From Pythium myriotylum (Eukaryota > Oomycota > Peronosporomycetes > Pythiales > Pythiaceae), in NCBI GenBank assembly GCA_023091665.1, contig JALJCQ010000003.1, positions 1,550,001 through 1,614,000 on the forward strand: a DNA stretch of 64,000 nt, given 5' to 3'. Below the pieces are notes generated by a model, which saw only the letters and a list, made by a program, of their open reading frames with translations, made no database searches and was not told where the DNA came from. A program made the translations under genes and the position numbers. Each line of letters opens with the position of its first letter. The stretch's first letter is position 1. Below, one piece after another: positions 1-10,977 of this stretch.

Positions 1-1310
1 TGGTGCAACAGAACCCGACCCGTTCGACAACCGAGCTACCCACGCTCTCCCAAGTCCAGCGCTTTAGCTACAACTACAAGAAGACACACATGCTGGAAGA
101 TGCACTTGTCGAGACAATGAATCGGCTTGTCGGCATGCACGCGGGCGACGAATAACTGCCATCTCGCTCTACGGACCCTTTCGCGGTTGGTTTCTCAGTA
201 AACGCCGAGGGGCTGCCTGCGATTGGAAACGGGAGCGACGCCCAATTAATGCAAGTCGGCGTAATGACCACCGCCATGCTCGACCGATTGTCCGCCTCCA
301 ACGACCTCACGCTTCACGCCGACGCCACATTCAAGTTGAACCAATCCGGTTTCCCGGTAATCGTCTTTGGGGTGTCGGATCTAGTGCGGTCGTTTCACCC
401 AGTGGCCGTCTTTATCACGTCTCGTCTCACGACTACCATGTATGAGCGAGCTCTGAACACCCTTTTCGACGCGTATACGCGCCACACCGGGCGCCCTCCG
501 CAGATAGCTCGGATGCTGATGATGCTCTCTACAATGCCATCAGTACCGTGGTTAGCGAGCGTGGGATGACGAGACCGCAGCATCTAATGTGCTTCTTCCA
601 CGTGATGATGAACGTCAAGAAGCACACGCGACAGCTGACCAAGGCGGAGCGCCGGCTTGTGAAAGATTCTATCTACGACATGCATTTTGCGAGGACTGAG
701 GACGAGTTCAAGACCGTGTGCGACATCACCGAACAGCGGTGGACGACCAGCGACAAGCTCAAGCGATTTGCATCGTACTTCAAGAAGACGTGGATCGAGT
801 CCCGTTTCAACGGGTGACAGTGTTCTTCCTCTCTCCCGCGGGATCGGCAACAACAAACAATCCCATCGAACAGTTCAACCGCGCAATCAAGCGCCACAAG
901 TACCTTCAAAAGGCGGGACTCCTCACTGTCACACCGCAGAAGAGGAGCAGCATGGCATTTCTCCTGAACGGCAACCCTGACGTCGTTGTCGTCAAGCAGA
1001 TGCGAGTCACCGACCCTAACATTCCCCGTCGAAGCAAACAGTCTAGCCTGCTGAAGTTTTTTGGGGAGAGAAATGTTCGGCAGCTCCTGTTCGAGATCCG
1101 CGATCAGCCAGCCGACTGGTGGATCGTCGACGTCGCCAGCCGCACTTGCCCATGCAAGATCGCCTTCAAGGACGGGTACTGCCCGCATCTCGTGGCAGCC
1201 ACGACATTGCTGGGCAAGGAGCTACCGGGTTTCGAGAAACCAGAGAAGTTCGTGAACAGACGAGTAAACGCGGGAACTCATCTTGGCGGTCGCTATGCCA
1301 ATGTGGGACC
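1..1310 (+). pseudogene. Decayed MULE transposase with SWIM zinc finger (copy 1), cut by window start
   Basis: Translated pieces in three frames line up as one Mutator-like transposase. The frame open at position 3 leads into a stop at 153-155. The sense reading moves to another frame for about 30 nt and returns near 180. Positions about 180-569 carry the MULE core (residues such as LTLHADATFKL). Positions 548-817 hold the next segment (HLMCFFHVMMNVKK), and from about 820 the frame changes again to 1300. The last piece carries a SWIM finger, CPC followed by CPH, at about 1146-1190. I therefore see at least three frameshifts and infer a dead element. The start lies outside the window. No terminal inverted repeat was recognised. 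The family call rests on the MULE core plus the SWIM order typical of oomycete MULEs. Confidence 0.75.
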
Positions 1311-1659
1311 CGCTCTCTCTCTCTGTCATAGGGGCATATCTGCGTGCAGGTCAATTCCAGTCTCCACATGAGGAAGGTAGCCACTTTTGTACTTTTGTGT
1401 GTTGTTGGGCTAATGCGCGAAAATCGGACTCAGACATGATGCTGTGGTTTTGCTATTCTTAGCTTGACCAATCACAACGTCAGTTTCGCCCCCCCCCCCC
1501 CTCCTCATGCATCGCTGCCTACTTTTACGATGCTCCACCACCTGCATTTTGCGTAGCCACCACAGAACAATCTAAAAACAAACAAATACACGGCGTCGCT
1601 TCCAATCGTTCCTCATGTGCATGTGCCCTTGCGTTCTTCACTTCCAGACTCACTCCACC
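1311..1659. other. Intergenic, no gene seen
   Basis: This stretch holds a cytosine homopolymer near 1489-1502 and AT-rich sequence. No coding signal or RNA gene is recognised. Confidence 0.5.
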
Positions 1660-2949
1660 ATGAGCAACGAGATCATTATTCTATCAGACGACGAAGCGCC
1701 CGAATCCACGCAGGCGGGAACAACACAAAGGCCCGAGACCACCGCGGCAGCAACACCACCGCCGTCAGGGCATTGTTGAAACGATTCTCGATCCCAGGGT
1801 AACTGAAGCTACAAAAGGAACGCCCAATCCTGAATATGAGTACTTGGTTGCATGGAAGCCAACTTGGGAGATATACACGAACCTGCCTTTGTCGCTTCGT
1901 GATGAATTCGACACCAAGCAAGCAGTCCTCGATTCAAACCTATTTCCCGACAAACAAGACGAGGAGGTGAATAAAGAGACGAGTGCAAAGCGAGTTGTTA
2001 ATGCTTCGAGCCTGGAGCCCGACAACGCCACTTTACACGCAAATGGTGGCGGCGGTGACGAAGATCAGGTCGCGCGCACGTCTACGCCCTGCTCGTGTTC
2101 TTCGCGCCACAAGGCCGCCAAAAAACCTGCCACCCACGCCGCCGCCCAAGCCACCCAAGCCACAGAACCCGCTGTCGGCAACGACCGCGGTCATGCAGCC
2201 ACAAGTGGTAACGTAGCTACGACTGTGTTGACCACCAAGCGGAGATGACACAGATTTGCACTACAACAATCAACACAGTCAGCAAAGATGGCGAATGTGT
2301 GATCGAATCCCGTGCATTGAGCTCCACCACGTACCAGGAAATGGAGATGAATCGTACACGTATTTTGGTTGAAGAACGCAAAATCGACTTTTTGTCTCTG
2401 CACAGTAATCCACAGCGCGAAGTTGCCGCACGCGGTTATCCCGAGCCCACTGGTCGGGGTCGGCATGACGCCTTCCACGGTACCCGAGGTACACGTGAGC
2501 AAGTTGAAGGCTACGAGAGGTTCCGTCCGAGTGGCCAAGCGCCATTCGACCTCATGCCCAGAGACGATGTGCCTTACGAGCACTTACACGGTCCGTGGGG
2601 GGCGACGGAATTCGCCCACGCCGCCTCCCCTTTCTTCCCAGATGCTCGAGGTCCGGGCCACACATTTGGTGATGCTCGCGCGCCGCGCCACTTATTTCCT
2701 CACGCTCATCGCCCACGCCACCTCAGCGTTGCTCGCGAGCCGCACTACTTCTCTCTCCCTGATTGTGGGCCGCGCCGTTTCTTTCAGAATGCTAGGGGGG
2801 CGCGTCACTTCAATCACGAGCATTTCGCGCCGCACAACGTCTTCTCCTCTGGTCGAGGGCCGCGCCAGTTCCACTTCACTCCTGGTCACGGCGCCATCCG
2901 AGAACGTGAATCGTGGGACCGAACGCGATCGCGGGACCTAGAGCAATAA
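1660..2949 (+). pseudogene. Broken ORF: SUMO-interaction-like N-terminus, chromodomain-like block, 14-residue repeats
   Basis: An ATG at 1660 in good context starts MSNEIIILSDDEAPES, whose hydrophobic-then-acidic pattern resembles a SUMO-interacting motif. That frame stops at 1777. A second frame, open from 1664 to 2248, reads through GIVETILDPRV and EYEYLVAWKPTWE (about 1769-1867), which has the shape of a chromodomain core. A third frame begins at ATG 2245, overlapping the previous stop, and runs to 2949. It holds about eight degenerate 14-residue repeats rich in Arg, His, Phe and Pro (for example DARGPGHTF, DARAPRHLF) between about 2635 and 2890. One original gene with two frameshifts is the simplest reading; unrecognised introns are the alternative. 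The chromodomain could come from a Ty3/gypsy integrase or a host gene. Function unknown. Confidence 0.4.
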
Positions 2950-3956
2950 GAGGCTCAGTTGCATCATCCAAACATGCATATTCACCCGCTGCTGCTTGCT
3001 CGTTTCTCTTGCTCTTCTTCCGCCGCACTTCGCACCTAACACCAACGAGCTGTGAGCGAATTCCAGAGTCCTGCTATAGGAATGCTCGTGGTCGCCTAAA
3101 GTCGCTTCACGTATCCTGTTTCTGCTGCTACGACTGCATTCGCTACTGTCTCACTACCCTGCTCTTTGATTCTGCGCTACTTCTCCCTGCTCCCTGCCAG
3201 CTCTCGCTACGCCTCCACGACCGCAGTCGCTACTGCTCTCACTACTACCCTGACTCGGCGCTCCTCTCTGCTCTTTGCTCTGCGCTACTGCTCCCTGCTC
3301 CCTGCTCCCTGCCCTGCCTACCGCTACGAACCTAGCTACGGCGACGACCCCATCCACATTAAAGATCAATTTCACCATCACGTACAGTTGCGCCCACGCG
3401 CGGCGGTCCTTTAGAGCCGCCGCTGGGCCGCGAAGCCCTCCTGGGAGCGACGCAGTGTTTGTTTGTGTGTTGGTCGGGCGGTCTAAATAGGGAAAAATTA
3501 TAGCCCCTCGTGGAAAAAAAAAATGGCAGCACTTTGCCCATGTTTCCCGTACGTACCACAAAGTTGCCGACTGGTCACGTCAATGACGGCTGCCGGTGAG
3601 CCTAGAAGCACGCCCGACCGTGGAGGGCAGCGGAAGCACCGCCGGCGGTGGCGTTGGCACGGCGTGCTGTCGTCGTTCTGTTCTGTTTGGAAACTCAATG
3701 GTCTGAGGGGTGGAGACCCCTGTTTCCTTATCTCCCATTCATATCGAATTGTGGAGGTGCGATTGAGCTCTTCGCATGTGGTACCGTACCGGTACTCCAT
3801 TCTGTTGTTCCCTAAACCTGGGAGAGGCGAGAATGTTCAGACGTGCCCCTCCCCTCCCCTTCCCGAACCACTCAGATCAGTTGTGTTACGTGCCGTTTAT
3901 TTCTGTTACTTTCTGTTCATATTTCAGGTTTCGTCGTCTGACGCTTTGTGTTATCA
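2950..3956. repeat. Pyrimidine-rich low-complexity stretch with a degenerate direct repeat
   Basis: No gene is supported here. Positions about 3135-3197 and 3226-3310 are imperfect copies of a C/T-rich unit containing CGCTACTG, CTCTTTG, TGCGCTACT and CTCCCTGCTCCCTGC. A run of A lies at 3513-3522. The ORFs in this stretch show no recognisable domains. Confidence 0.45.
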
Positions 3957-4848
3957 GGGAATATGAGAGCGGACAAATCTGTCCGGCTCAGCGTCAGCCA
4001 GGAGAAGTTCGTGTGGGCTGCTAATTCGGCCACCTCAGAGGATCTCTTCCAAGCGAATCTCACAAAGCTCGAGTCACTGAACAAGAATGCGGCTGCCTAC
4101 CTTCGAGCGATCCCAGCAGCGAAGTGGGCTCCGTACCCGTCACCTCACAGCACGTCCTCTGTACGGTTGGCGTACCACCAACTTCGTGGAGAGTGAGCAA
4201 GCCAAGAGCTTGAAGTTAAAGCCCCGGCTCATGCTGCCGTTCGAGTTTTTCAAGAGCTATGCTACGATACTGATGGGCGATATGTACACTCGGCACCAGC
4301 AGGCGCAGGTGTGGACAAAGGCTGGACGTGCGGTCACGCATCGAGCCAAGGCGAAGTTCCAGAGTCAGCTCAAGGAAGCAGAAGAGTATACTGCGTTGAC
4401 CAGTGACGACCTCGTCGCTTTTGTTTCTCGGGTCACGCAACCGTTGAAGCAGCGTCGCGTGGATACCACACTGATGACCTGCTCGTGTGAGACGTGGCTA
4501 CAGCGGAAGATTCCGTGTCGTCAGCTTATCGCTGCACTCAACTCAAGAAAGACGCTACCTGAGATCTCTTCGCTGACGGGTAGCTGCTACCACGTTGCAT
4601 CGTATCTTGCAACTGTCGGCACCATTGAGATCCCTGAAGATCACAACCTGACCACCGACCGAGCTGTTCTCCCCGCAAAATACATCCGCCAAGCCGGACG
4701 GCCGAAGAAAAGGCGCATCAAATCGCGGGGTGAGGGCGGTGATCGTGTACGTAGACCGTACGAGTGCGGGAAGTGTGGTAGTGCCGATGGCCATAACCGC
4801 GCTACATGCCGCATTAACATTGGATCAGAGAGCTCTAGTTCAGCATAA
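3957..4848 (+). pseudogene. MULE transposase C-terminal part (copy 2): SWIM finger plus zinc knuckle
   Basis: From about 3957 one frame reads the conserved stretch before the SWIM domain (AYLRAIPAAKWAPY). Near 4140-4170 the sense reading moves into another frame, which stays open to the TAA at 4848. That part has a SWIM-like finger (CSCETW then PCRQ, with Gln where His is usual, about 4477-4530) and a C-terminal C-x2-C-x5-H-x4-C knuckle (CGKCGSADGHNRATC, about 4765-4810). The basic stretch GRPKKRRIKSR lies between them. The N-terminal two thirds of the transposase, including the DDE core, are missing. With a frameshift, a lost zinc ligand and no N-terminus, this is a remnant. Confidence 0.7.
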
Positions 4849-5336
4849 TAAAACACATATCCCGCCAACTACAGTCGGAGGCCGGGTTCGGATCGACGGG
4901 CAGTGCTGATCCTTCACCCCTAACCACGCGAAGTTAGCTCACATTTCGCAAGTTGTTCTCCACGCCTACCTTGAAGGCGGAGGTACCCTCGGACTAAATT
5001 ACTGTGTTTCTCCAATGTGGTACTTATGACTGAAGTGGTCCCCACTTCGAGAACGGGCGTGCCGCAGTTTACATCGCTATCGTTTTGAACACGTGTTTAA
5101 AACAGATCGGGTCACCTTCTGACGAAACTTTCAGATCGGGTCACCTTTTGCAATTTTCCCTAACTTCAAATAGTGTCCTTTCATTTTAGGTTCGGCTCCT
5201 CGGTTATTGAGTACACCCTCTAAGTGCGTCGTTTAAGTACGCCCTCTAGGTGCGCTAATTAATTATGACCTTTAAAGTACGCTTCGTAAGTACGCATTGG
5301 AAGCATGAATGATGGCGCCTTGCGAACCAGCATTAA
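4849..5336. other. AT-rich spacer with short direct repeats
   Basis: No gene is seen. CAGATCGGGTCACCTT occurs twice near 5104 and 5133. A unit of about 26 bp beginning AGTACRCCCTCTARGTGCG occurs twice at about 5210-5256. The word AAGTACGC recurs on both sides of the adjacent MITE, so the MITE may sit inside an older repeat, possibly what remains of the Copia 3' LTR. Confidence 0.4.
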
Positions 5337-5655
5337 CCCTTTCGCAATCAAACGTGTAAAAATTAAGCTGGTGTGATTGAACCCCTCAGAACGTGTAAAT
5401 TTTACACGTTTTACAAAACCCGTCCTTGAAGTTTCGCAAAAACCTCAACAAAACCTCAAAACCTCTCAAGGTTAAATAGCAATAACCTCGAAACTTATTT
5501 GCAATTTTGCGAGGTTTTATTACAAAAGGCGGTTGTTTGCGGGAAACTCCACCTGTCGCAATTCCAGAACGTGTAAAATTTACACGATCTGGAAATTTTG
5601 ACTTGATTAAAGTATCCATACAATCCCTGTTTGCACGGAGGTGATTGCGAAAGGG
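5337..5655. mobile_element. 319-bp piggyBac-like MITE
   Basis: The ends are perfect 14-bp inverted repeats: CCCTTTCGCAATCA at 5337-5350 and its reverse complement at 5642-5655. The left end is preceded by TTAA (5333-5336) and the right end followed by TCAA (5656-5659), one change from TTAA. A TTAA target and termini beginning CCC are typical of piggyBac elements. The inside is non-coding and AT-rich. It contains three copies of an ACGTGTAAA motif, two of them palindromic (AACGTGTAAATTTTACACGTT at 5389-5410, one base between the arms, and CGTGTAAAATTTACACG near 5571-5590). It has no transposase and would depend on one supplied in trans. The family call is inference from ends and target site. 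Confidence 0.7.
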
Positions 5656-5823
5656 TCAAGTACGCGTATAGAGACTTCTCTCTCTAAAGTACGGAGTACA
5701 TTGTTGCCCCTCTTTCGCCAAAGTCCGTTGGCAGAGACGATAAGTGCCCACACTTCAGTTACTCCCAAGGCATCTTACTCCCATTAGTTCCCTTAATTCT
5801 TCGAACTGATTTTGTGCTAACGC

Positions 5824-6498
5824 TTATGTCAGTGCGTCTGCCACCATGTCTTTTGTATTACAGTACCTAACCTCAATGCGTCCCTTCTCATATATCTCTC
5901 TCGAGTACATACTCCGAGTCTCAATATGTTTGGTCGATGAGTGATTGGCAGGATATTTGACAATACTGATTGCAGCAGTATTATCACACCAGCATAAAAT
6001 AGCCGCATTTAGCCTAAACCCTAGTTCCTCAAGTAGTTGCCACATCCACTCACTCTCATTTATGCCCTCACTTACGGCAATTAACTCAGACTGAGCAGTA
6101 TGGAGGCTAACAGTGTCCTGTCTCGCGCTTTTCCATGACACACATGCATCAGCGAGAATGGTTATGTAACCAGTAACTGACCGCCTTTCCTCATTAGCGT
6201 TCGCGAAGCTCGCATCTATGTATAACTCGTATGTAACCTCCCTATTGGTTCCATCATAGACGAGTCCATACGTCGATGTTCCTTTCAAGTACTTCAATAC
6301 TCGCTGTGCTGCCCGCCAATGGGACCTATTGTAGCAGGACAGAAACTTACTGAGCTCCCTTACTGCATTTGCGATATCTGGGCGTGTACCCCTAACACGG
6401 TACATTAGTGGACCCACAAGACCTCTGTAATCAAACGGCTGAGCAGCAATCTGATCTTTTGACATTTTCTCCTCTTTTACCAATTCCACACTCTTTGC
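5824..6498 (-). pseudogene. Copia RT C-terminus and RNase H fragment
   Basis: The piece carries the end of the copia RT domain (LVGPLMYRVRGTRPDIANAV) followed by RNase H, with the conserved acidic positions (ELYIDASFAN, SELIAVSEG, WCDNTAAI) and the copia C-terminal motif KHIETRSMY then VADALT. The open frame begins immediately after the LINE target duplication at 6499-6516, and its upstream codons continue on the other side of the LINE at 9321. Cut off by the insertion, it has no start of its own. Confidence 0.85.
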
Positions 6499-7086
6499 CC
6501 GTGGGGTCGGCTCAGTTTGAAGTGCCTGTATTAACCAAAATTAATACGACTATGACTACTCTAATCTACCTCGTCGATGAATATTATACACTTGACTAGT
6601 ATGTGACGAGGCTGGGGGCTTCAGTTGTTGAATTGGTGGTTGACTTCCGTTGGTCTTGACTGGTCTAGGTACTTGTTTTAGCGCATCGGTACATTAGCTG
6701 CGGGTAGCTCAGACGGTTACGAGTGTGGATCCCGAAGTTACTGCTCGGACACTTGCCTCGTGGTCTAAAATTCTGGTGCTTGACTTCGGTCGCGCGGGTC
6801 TCCCCTGGCTTGTGTTCGAGACGGATTCGATCTGCGATTGGTTGAAAACCCTCCACAACCAAGAAGAAGAATTGGCACGAAATTGCTTTTATGCCAAAAA
6901 GCGAACTGCAAACAACCCCATGTTGGTTTGCATGAAGGCACCGAGCGAAGGCGTAGACTGAAGACTTGGCAACACAACCTAAAGCGAAGCACGCTCACGC
7001 ACATGAGCACCGACAGTCGTATACACCACGCGCAGTGCTGCCACTGTTGGCATCGGGGACCGCCCGTTGAACAGTCGCCCATTGCG

Positions 7087-7908
7087 TTAAGTCCACAACA
7101 GGTGAAGCACCACTGCACGGATGACTTGCCACAGGTCTTGGATTTCTTCTGCGTGGTCCTTCCACACGGGAGCAACCCGGATGGCTTTGCCGAAGACAAT
7201 GTCGGTCCAGGAGGGTCGAGATGTGGAGGAAGCTGACATATCACGGAAGATATCACGCCATATCTCAGTCGGCAGTACACACTCGAAGAACAAATGACGC
7301 GCCGTCTCCACTGCGTTGCAGCCTGGTTGAACACAGTACACGATGCCGGGATTCGACACCGTCATGAAAGAGAAGCGCGAGCGAGTCGGTAACAAGCCGT
7401 ACGCCAAGCGGAACTGCAGATCGTCATAGATCGGGAGGAGCAACACACGCAGACGCTTGCGGAGCTTGTTGAATCGGAGGACCACGTCTGTAGGCGCTCG
7501 AGGGTCGTGGAAGAACAGCGGATGTGTTCTCGTCGGCTCTAGAGCTTGCCAGACAAGACGGAGCAGCTGGTATCTTGGAATGCGCGGCACCCAGCATACA
7601 CGATCGTTGATCTTCACGCCGACACGCGGATGTTGGTGCCCGGGTGCCGTCGGTAGCTCTCCGTTGACAGGGACAGAACACATTGTGCACAGACGCTCGA
7701 ATACTTGTGTGGCTTCCTCGTGGAGTTTGAGCAGCCACGTGTATTGTCGATACGGGGTGGTGGAGACTTGGGTGTAGTCGACATGTCGTTCAGCAAACTC
7801 GGTTGCGCTTGGCCACTTGTTGCCTGCACCAGCAAAGTCACGAAGAGACTGCAACTGAAAGACACAGGGAACTTGCCGACGGAAGCTTCGTTGCGGCTCT
7901 GCGATCAT
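7087..7908 (-). pseudogene. LINE C-terminal zinc-binding region (zf-RVT)
   Basis: The 273-codon frame lies downstream of the LINE RT. It contains a linker with Trp/Arg-rich motifs and the zf-RVT finger (Cys, Cys, His, Cys around CVQPGCNAVETARHLFFEC), followed by VLPTEIWRDIF, a typical context in plant and oomycete LINEs. It belongs to the element at 6517-9320 and is not a separate gene. A stop at 7087 ends it about 570 nt before the element's 3' end. Confidence 0.75.
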
Positions 7909-8424
7909 GCTGAGAGAGCGATGCTGGGACGGCGTTGTGTCGGAACGGCTAGTTGGGAGGAACTGGAAGTTCTTGTCCCCATGGAACCAGATCGGTTAAT
8001 CGAGTGCAGACGCAAGTCGTTCTTCTTGAGGGAGGTCAAGCCACGACACCGGCCACTTCATACCGTACCAGGTCTTCCAGGCCGCACGCCACCGCGAAGA
8101 GAGCTGGTCCCACTCGATCGAGCCTCGATGCCGCCACGGACTGACGTAGAGGAAGTCGAGTGGCCTCTGCGGGCCCCACCGCGGAAGACTGATCCGCAGC
8201 AGCTCAACTCCCGCTACCGTCCAGCTGCCGGCCGTCGATGTCGAAGCTGCCGTGAACTGAAGCAGGAGCTGCAGAGACTGTCGCTTGAGTACACCGTCGA
8301 GACTCGGTACCTACAGACCCCCAGACTCGCGCGGCAGGTTGACAATTTCGTTCGAAATCAGCTGGACATGCCGAGCGTCGCGTTCATACCGCCGACTCAA
8401 GACGAAACGATGCAGCGCGGCTTG

Positions 8425-9320
8425 TCACTTCTTCACTCGTCCGGGTGGCACATCAACGTGAGCAGTGTAGTGCCGCAGGCGCGAGAGCACCATGGTCTGG
8501 GCGACGAGGAGCCTGCCTTGGAGCGTCCGTGCGCGCCGAAACCACTGCTTGAACCCGTCAAAGAAGCGTCGATCGAGGTCTTCAACGATCAACTCCGTAG
8601 TGGGTCGCTGGCCAAACAGGAGACCGGGGAACTTGACCGTGGAGTCTTCGTCGAGAACATGTATCCCCGGTATGCCTGGGCAACTCCGCGACCGATGCAG
8701 CGACATCAACACACATTTGTTTACGTTGAGCTTGGCGCCGGAGCCTTGACAGTATTATTCAACCAACCCAAGTTGCGCTTCGACACCAGCGATAGATCCT
8801 GACAGCAACGTCGAATCGTCGGCGAAGAAGACACTCGTGACCGTGGCATCCGCTGTCAAGCAGATCCCACGTTCTTCGTGCTGGCGGAGCAGGTTACCGA
8901 GCGGCTCGATCACGAGTAGAAACAACAGCGCCGACAACGGATCACCTTGCTTGACTCCACGCGTTGGGCAAAGAGGGTCTTGCACGAAGCCGTTGATCAT
9001 GAGATGCGCGTGTGGTCGAGTGTACAGGAGCTTCACCCACCCCGAGAACGCCCTGCCACATCCCATCCGATCGAGCACCTGAAACATGTAGTTCCAGTTG
9101 ACGCGGTCGTACGCCTTCTCAAAGTCGAGGAACATGGCGTAGGCTTCTTCGTCGCGCGCAGTGACGAGGTCTTGCAGATCACTCACGAAACGAACGTGGT
9201 ACGAAACGAACGTGGTGATGCAGAGAGCGACCACGCACAAACGCTTTCTGGTCTTGGTGCAGGAGCTTGGTCAGGAAGAGCTGCAGCCGAAATGCGAGAA
9301 CCTTCGACAGCGCCTTCACG
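8425..9320 (-). pseudogene. LINE reverse transcriptase, frameshifted
   Basis: The minus strand from 9320 reads the LINE RT fingers (AFVRGRSLHHHVRFV), then shifts frame through a 16-bp duplication, then reads the palm (AYAMFLDFEKAYDRVNW, FFADDSTLLSG) to 8755. The thumb resumes in another frame at 8712-8425. The catalytic FADD is intact at residue level but no continuous protein is possible. The plus-strand ORF opposite (7705-8802) is a shadow. Confidence 0.8.
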
Positions 9321-9338
9321 CCGTGGGGTCGGCTCAGT

Positions 9339-10522
9339 ATTACAGTCTTCCATATTGAATTTCTTCAAAAGTTCCTGTACATACTGATGTTGGAAAAGAC
9401 TCAGTAATTTCCTCTGCCGATCCCGCTTTATTTCCATATCTGTAGATATATGTCTCCTCCTGTGAGAGCTGTCTTTTGTAACTACCCAGACATGAGATCT
9501 CCTCGATTTCCTCAATACTTAGAGCAGGAGAATCTGAGGGAAAAGACTTTTCAATGAGCTTATCTGTGTCAGGTTGTCCAAACTTGACATCTCTAGCAAC
9601 CAGAATCTTCTTATTCTTGACCTCATATTACCTATGTCCTTTCTGATCATCTGAAAGACCCAATAGCCTACATTCGAGACCGCGATTTCCCAGTTTTGGA
9701 TCTGATCTTTTAGATTTTGGGATATGTGCGTAACATACTACCATCCGGTTTCATCTGATACAGTGCCTCAAATGGGCTCTTATTACCCAGACGAGCAGTA
9801 GTTAGCCGGTTTTCAACCGCTACAGCATAAAGAAGTGCCTCAGACCACCACCTTGCTCCCATCTGAGCACCAAGTAATTCACTTCTAACCTCTCTGAAGA
9901 GGGTTTGGTGTGCACGTTCTGCGCTCCCATTCTCTTCGGGTGACTCAGCATTTGACCTTTGAAAGATCATTCCCCTCTCTTTACAAATAGTTTCCAGAAC
10001 TCCATTGACAAATTCTGAACCTCCATCGGTCCTGATTCTCCGAACTTTGTATGGGAACTGGGCTTCCAGTTGCACCAATAAGTCCCGGACCCTATCTCTG
10101 ACTTCTGTCATGCTTTTCAGCACAAAGTACCATTTGAAGCTGGTTGTATCATCAACCACACCTAGTGCATACCGGTATCCTGATGATAGATACAGGCCTT
10201 GTACCCTGATCTTTCCGGTTGTATCCATATGTAAAGTGTGAAGTGGCTCCGTTGGTCGACTTCCGATCATGCTCTTATATGACATGCACCTAGCGTTCGC
10301 CAGCTTACATGTTCGACAGAACAGCGGAATGTCCTTTAGCTCTTGATAAGGGAGTCGCGGGACATTTTCCATTGTCTGGCCACATAGTATTTGTAGTAGC
10401 CGCTCTTTTCCGGCATGGCTAAGTCTCAGATGCCATTCCTTGAGGAGGAGTATGTTATCCTGCCTTGTCACATGTGTCCTCAGGTCAGACCTTACCATCT
10501 GAATCTTCGGATTCTGGCGCAC
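9339..10522 (-). pseudogene. Copia integrase with residual RT fragment
   Basis: The 10522-9710 frame holds the integrase zinc motif (HLRLSH then CRTC) and the catalytic triad context: HMDTTGK for Asp 1, RTDGGSEF for Asp 2, and NGSAER with its preceding Glu for the third acid. The C-terminal copia motif (GLECRLLGLSDDQKG) follows, interrupted by a stop near 9650. Only the last part of RT follows (DMEIKRDRQRKLL, about 9450-9339), so the RT core was deleted. The remaining reading stops at the LINE insertion point. Confidence 0.8.
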
Positions 10523-10932
10523 CTTTCAGAGGGTAGGTAATAAACTTGTCCTATGGCCACTGCTGCGAACAGTAACTCGTTTGTTCGGTTCAGAAAGAAG
10601 AGGAATTCACCACAACTTGACTGAAAAAACCGAAAGTCATGCTTAGCTAGATGGTAGGCATTAATGAGATTATTCCCACACTGTGGGTCATAATAGACAT
10701 CAGTCAAGTGCATGTAATGGAAATTTCCTTTTGTATTGTAGACACACAACCTAGCTATCCCTTTCATCCCGCTAGTTGATGTCCCTCCATTACCGTAGAC
10801 AAATGTCTCTGACTCTGCTCTCTCTAGTTCCGCGAACCAGTTCCTGTCACCAGTTATGGCTCGACCTGCTCCTGTATCCACAATCCATAGTGACCGTGTC
10901 AGTTTCAACGTCCTCAGCTTAGTCAAGTACAT
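10492..10932 (-). pseudogene. Copia aspartic protease region
   Basis: The frame reads LWIVDTGAGRAITGDRNWF, the copia retropepsin site with catalytic Asp in DTGA, followed by VYGNGG and NNLINAYHLAK, which match the usual flap and C-terminal parts. It overlaps the integrase frame by about 30 nt, so a frameshift separates the two. It belongs to the Copia polyprotein. Confidence 0.75.
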
Positions 10933-10977
10933 AGCTTATCTTCTGCTTACCGTCATCTCGACATCATCGACATTTCC

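Larger units (their letters stand above)
6517..9320 (-). mobile_element. 5'-truncated LINE (non-LTR retrotransposon) inserted in Copia
   Basis: The element is bounded by a perfect 18-bp target-site duplication, CCGTGGGGTCGGCTCAGT, at 6499-6516 and 9321-9338. On the minus strand it starts inside the reverse transcriptase (upstream endonuclease absent), so it is 5'-truncated. The RT core lies at about 9320-8755 with DFEKAYDRV, GVKQGDPLSALL and the catalytic FADD. The thumb follows at 8712-8425 (GRLLVAQTMVLSRL). A zf-RVT region at 7908-7087 has C-x4-C-x6-H-x4-C (residues CVQPGC and HLFFEC). Frameshifts separate the pieces. One is a perfect 16-bp tandem duplication at 9185-9216. No poly(A) tail is evident at the 3' end near 6517. 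Confidence 0.88.

Noticed and set aside
7705..8802. Long plus-strand ORF of 365 codons
   Set aside because: It is antisense to the LINE RT thumb and zf-RVT, whose motifs are clear on the minus strand.
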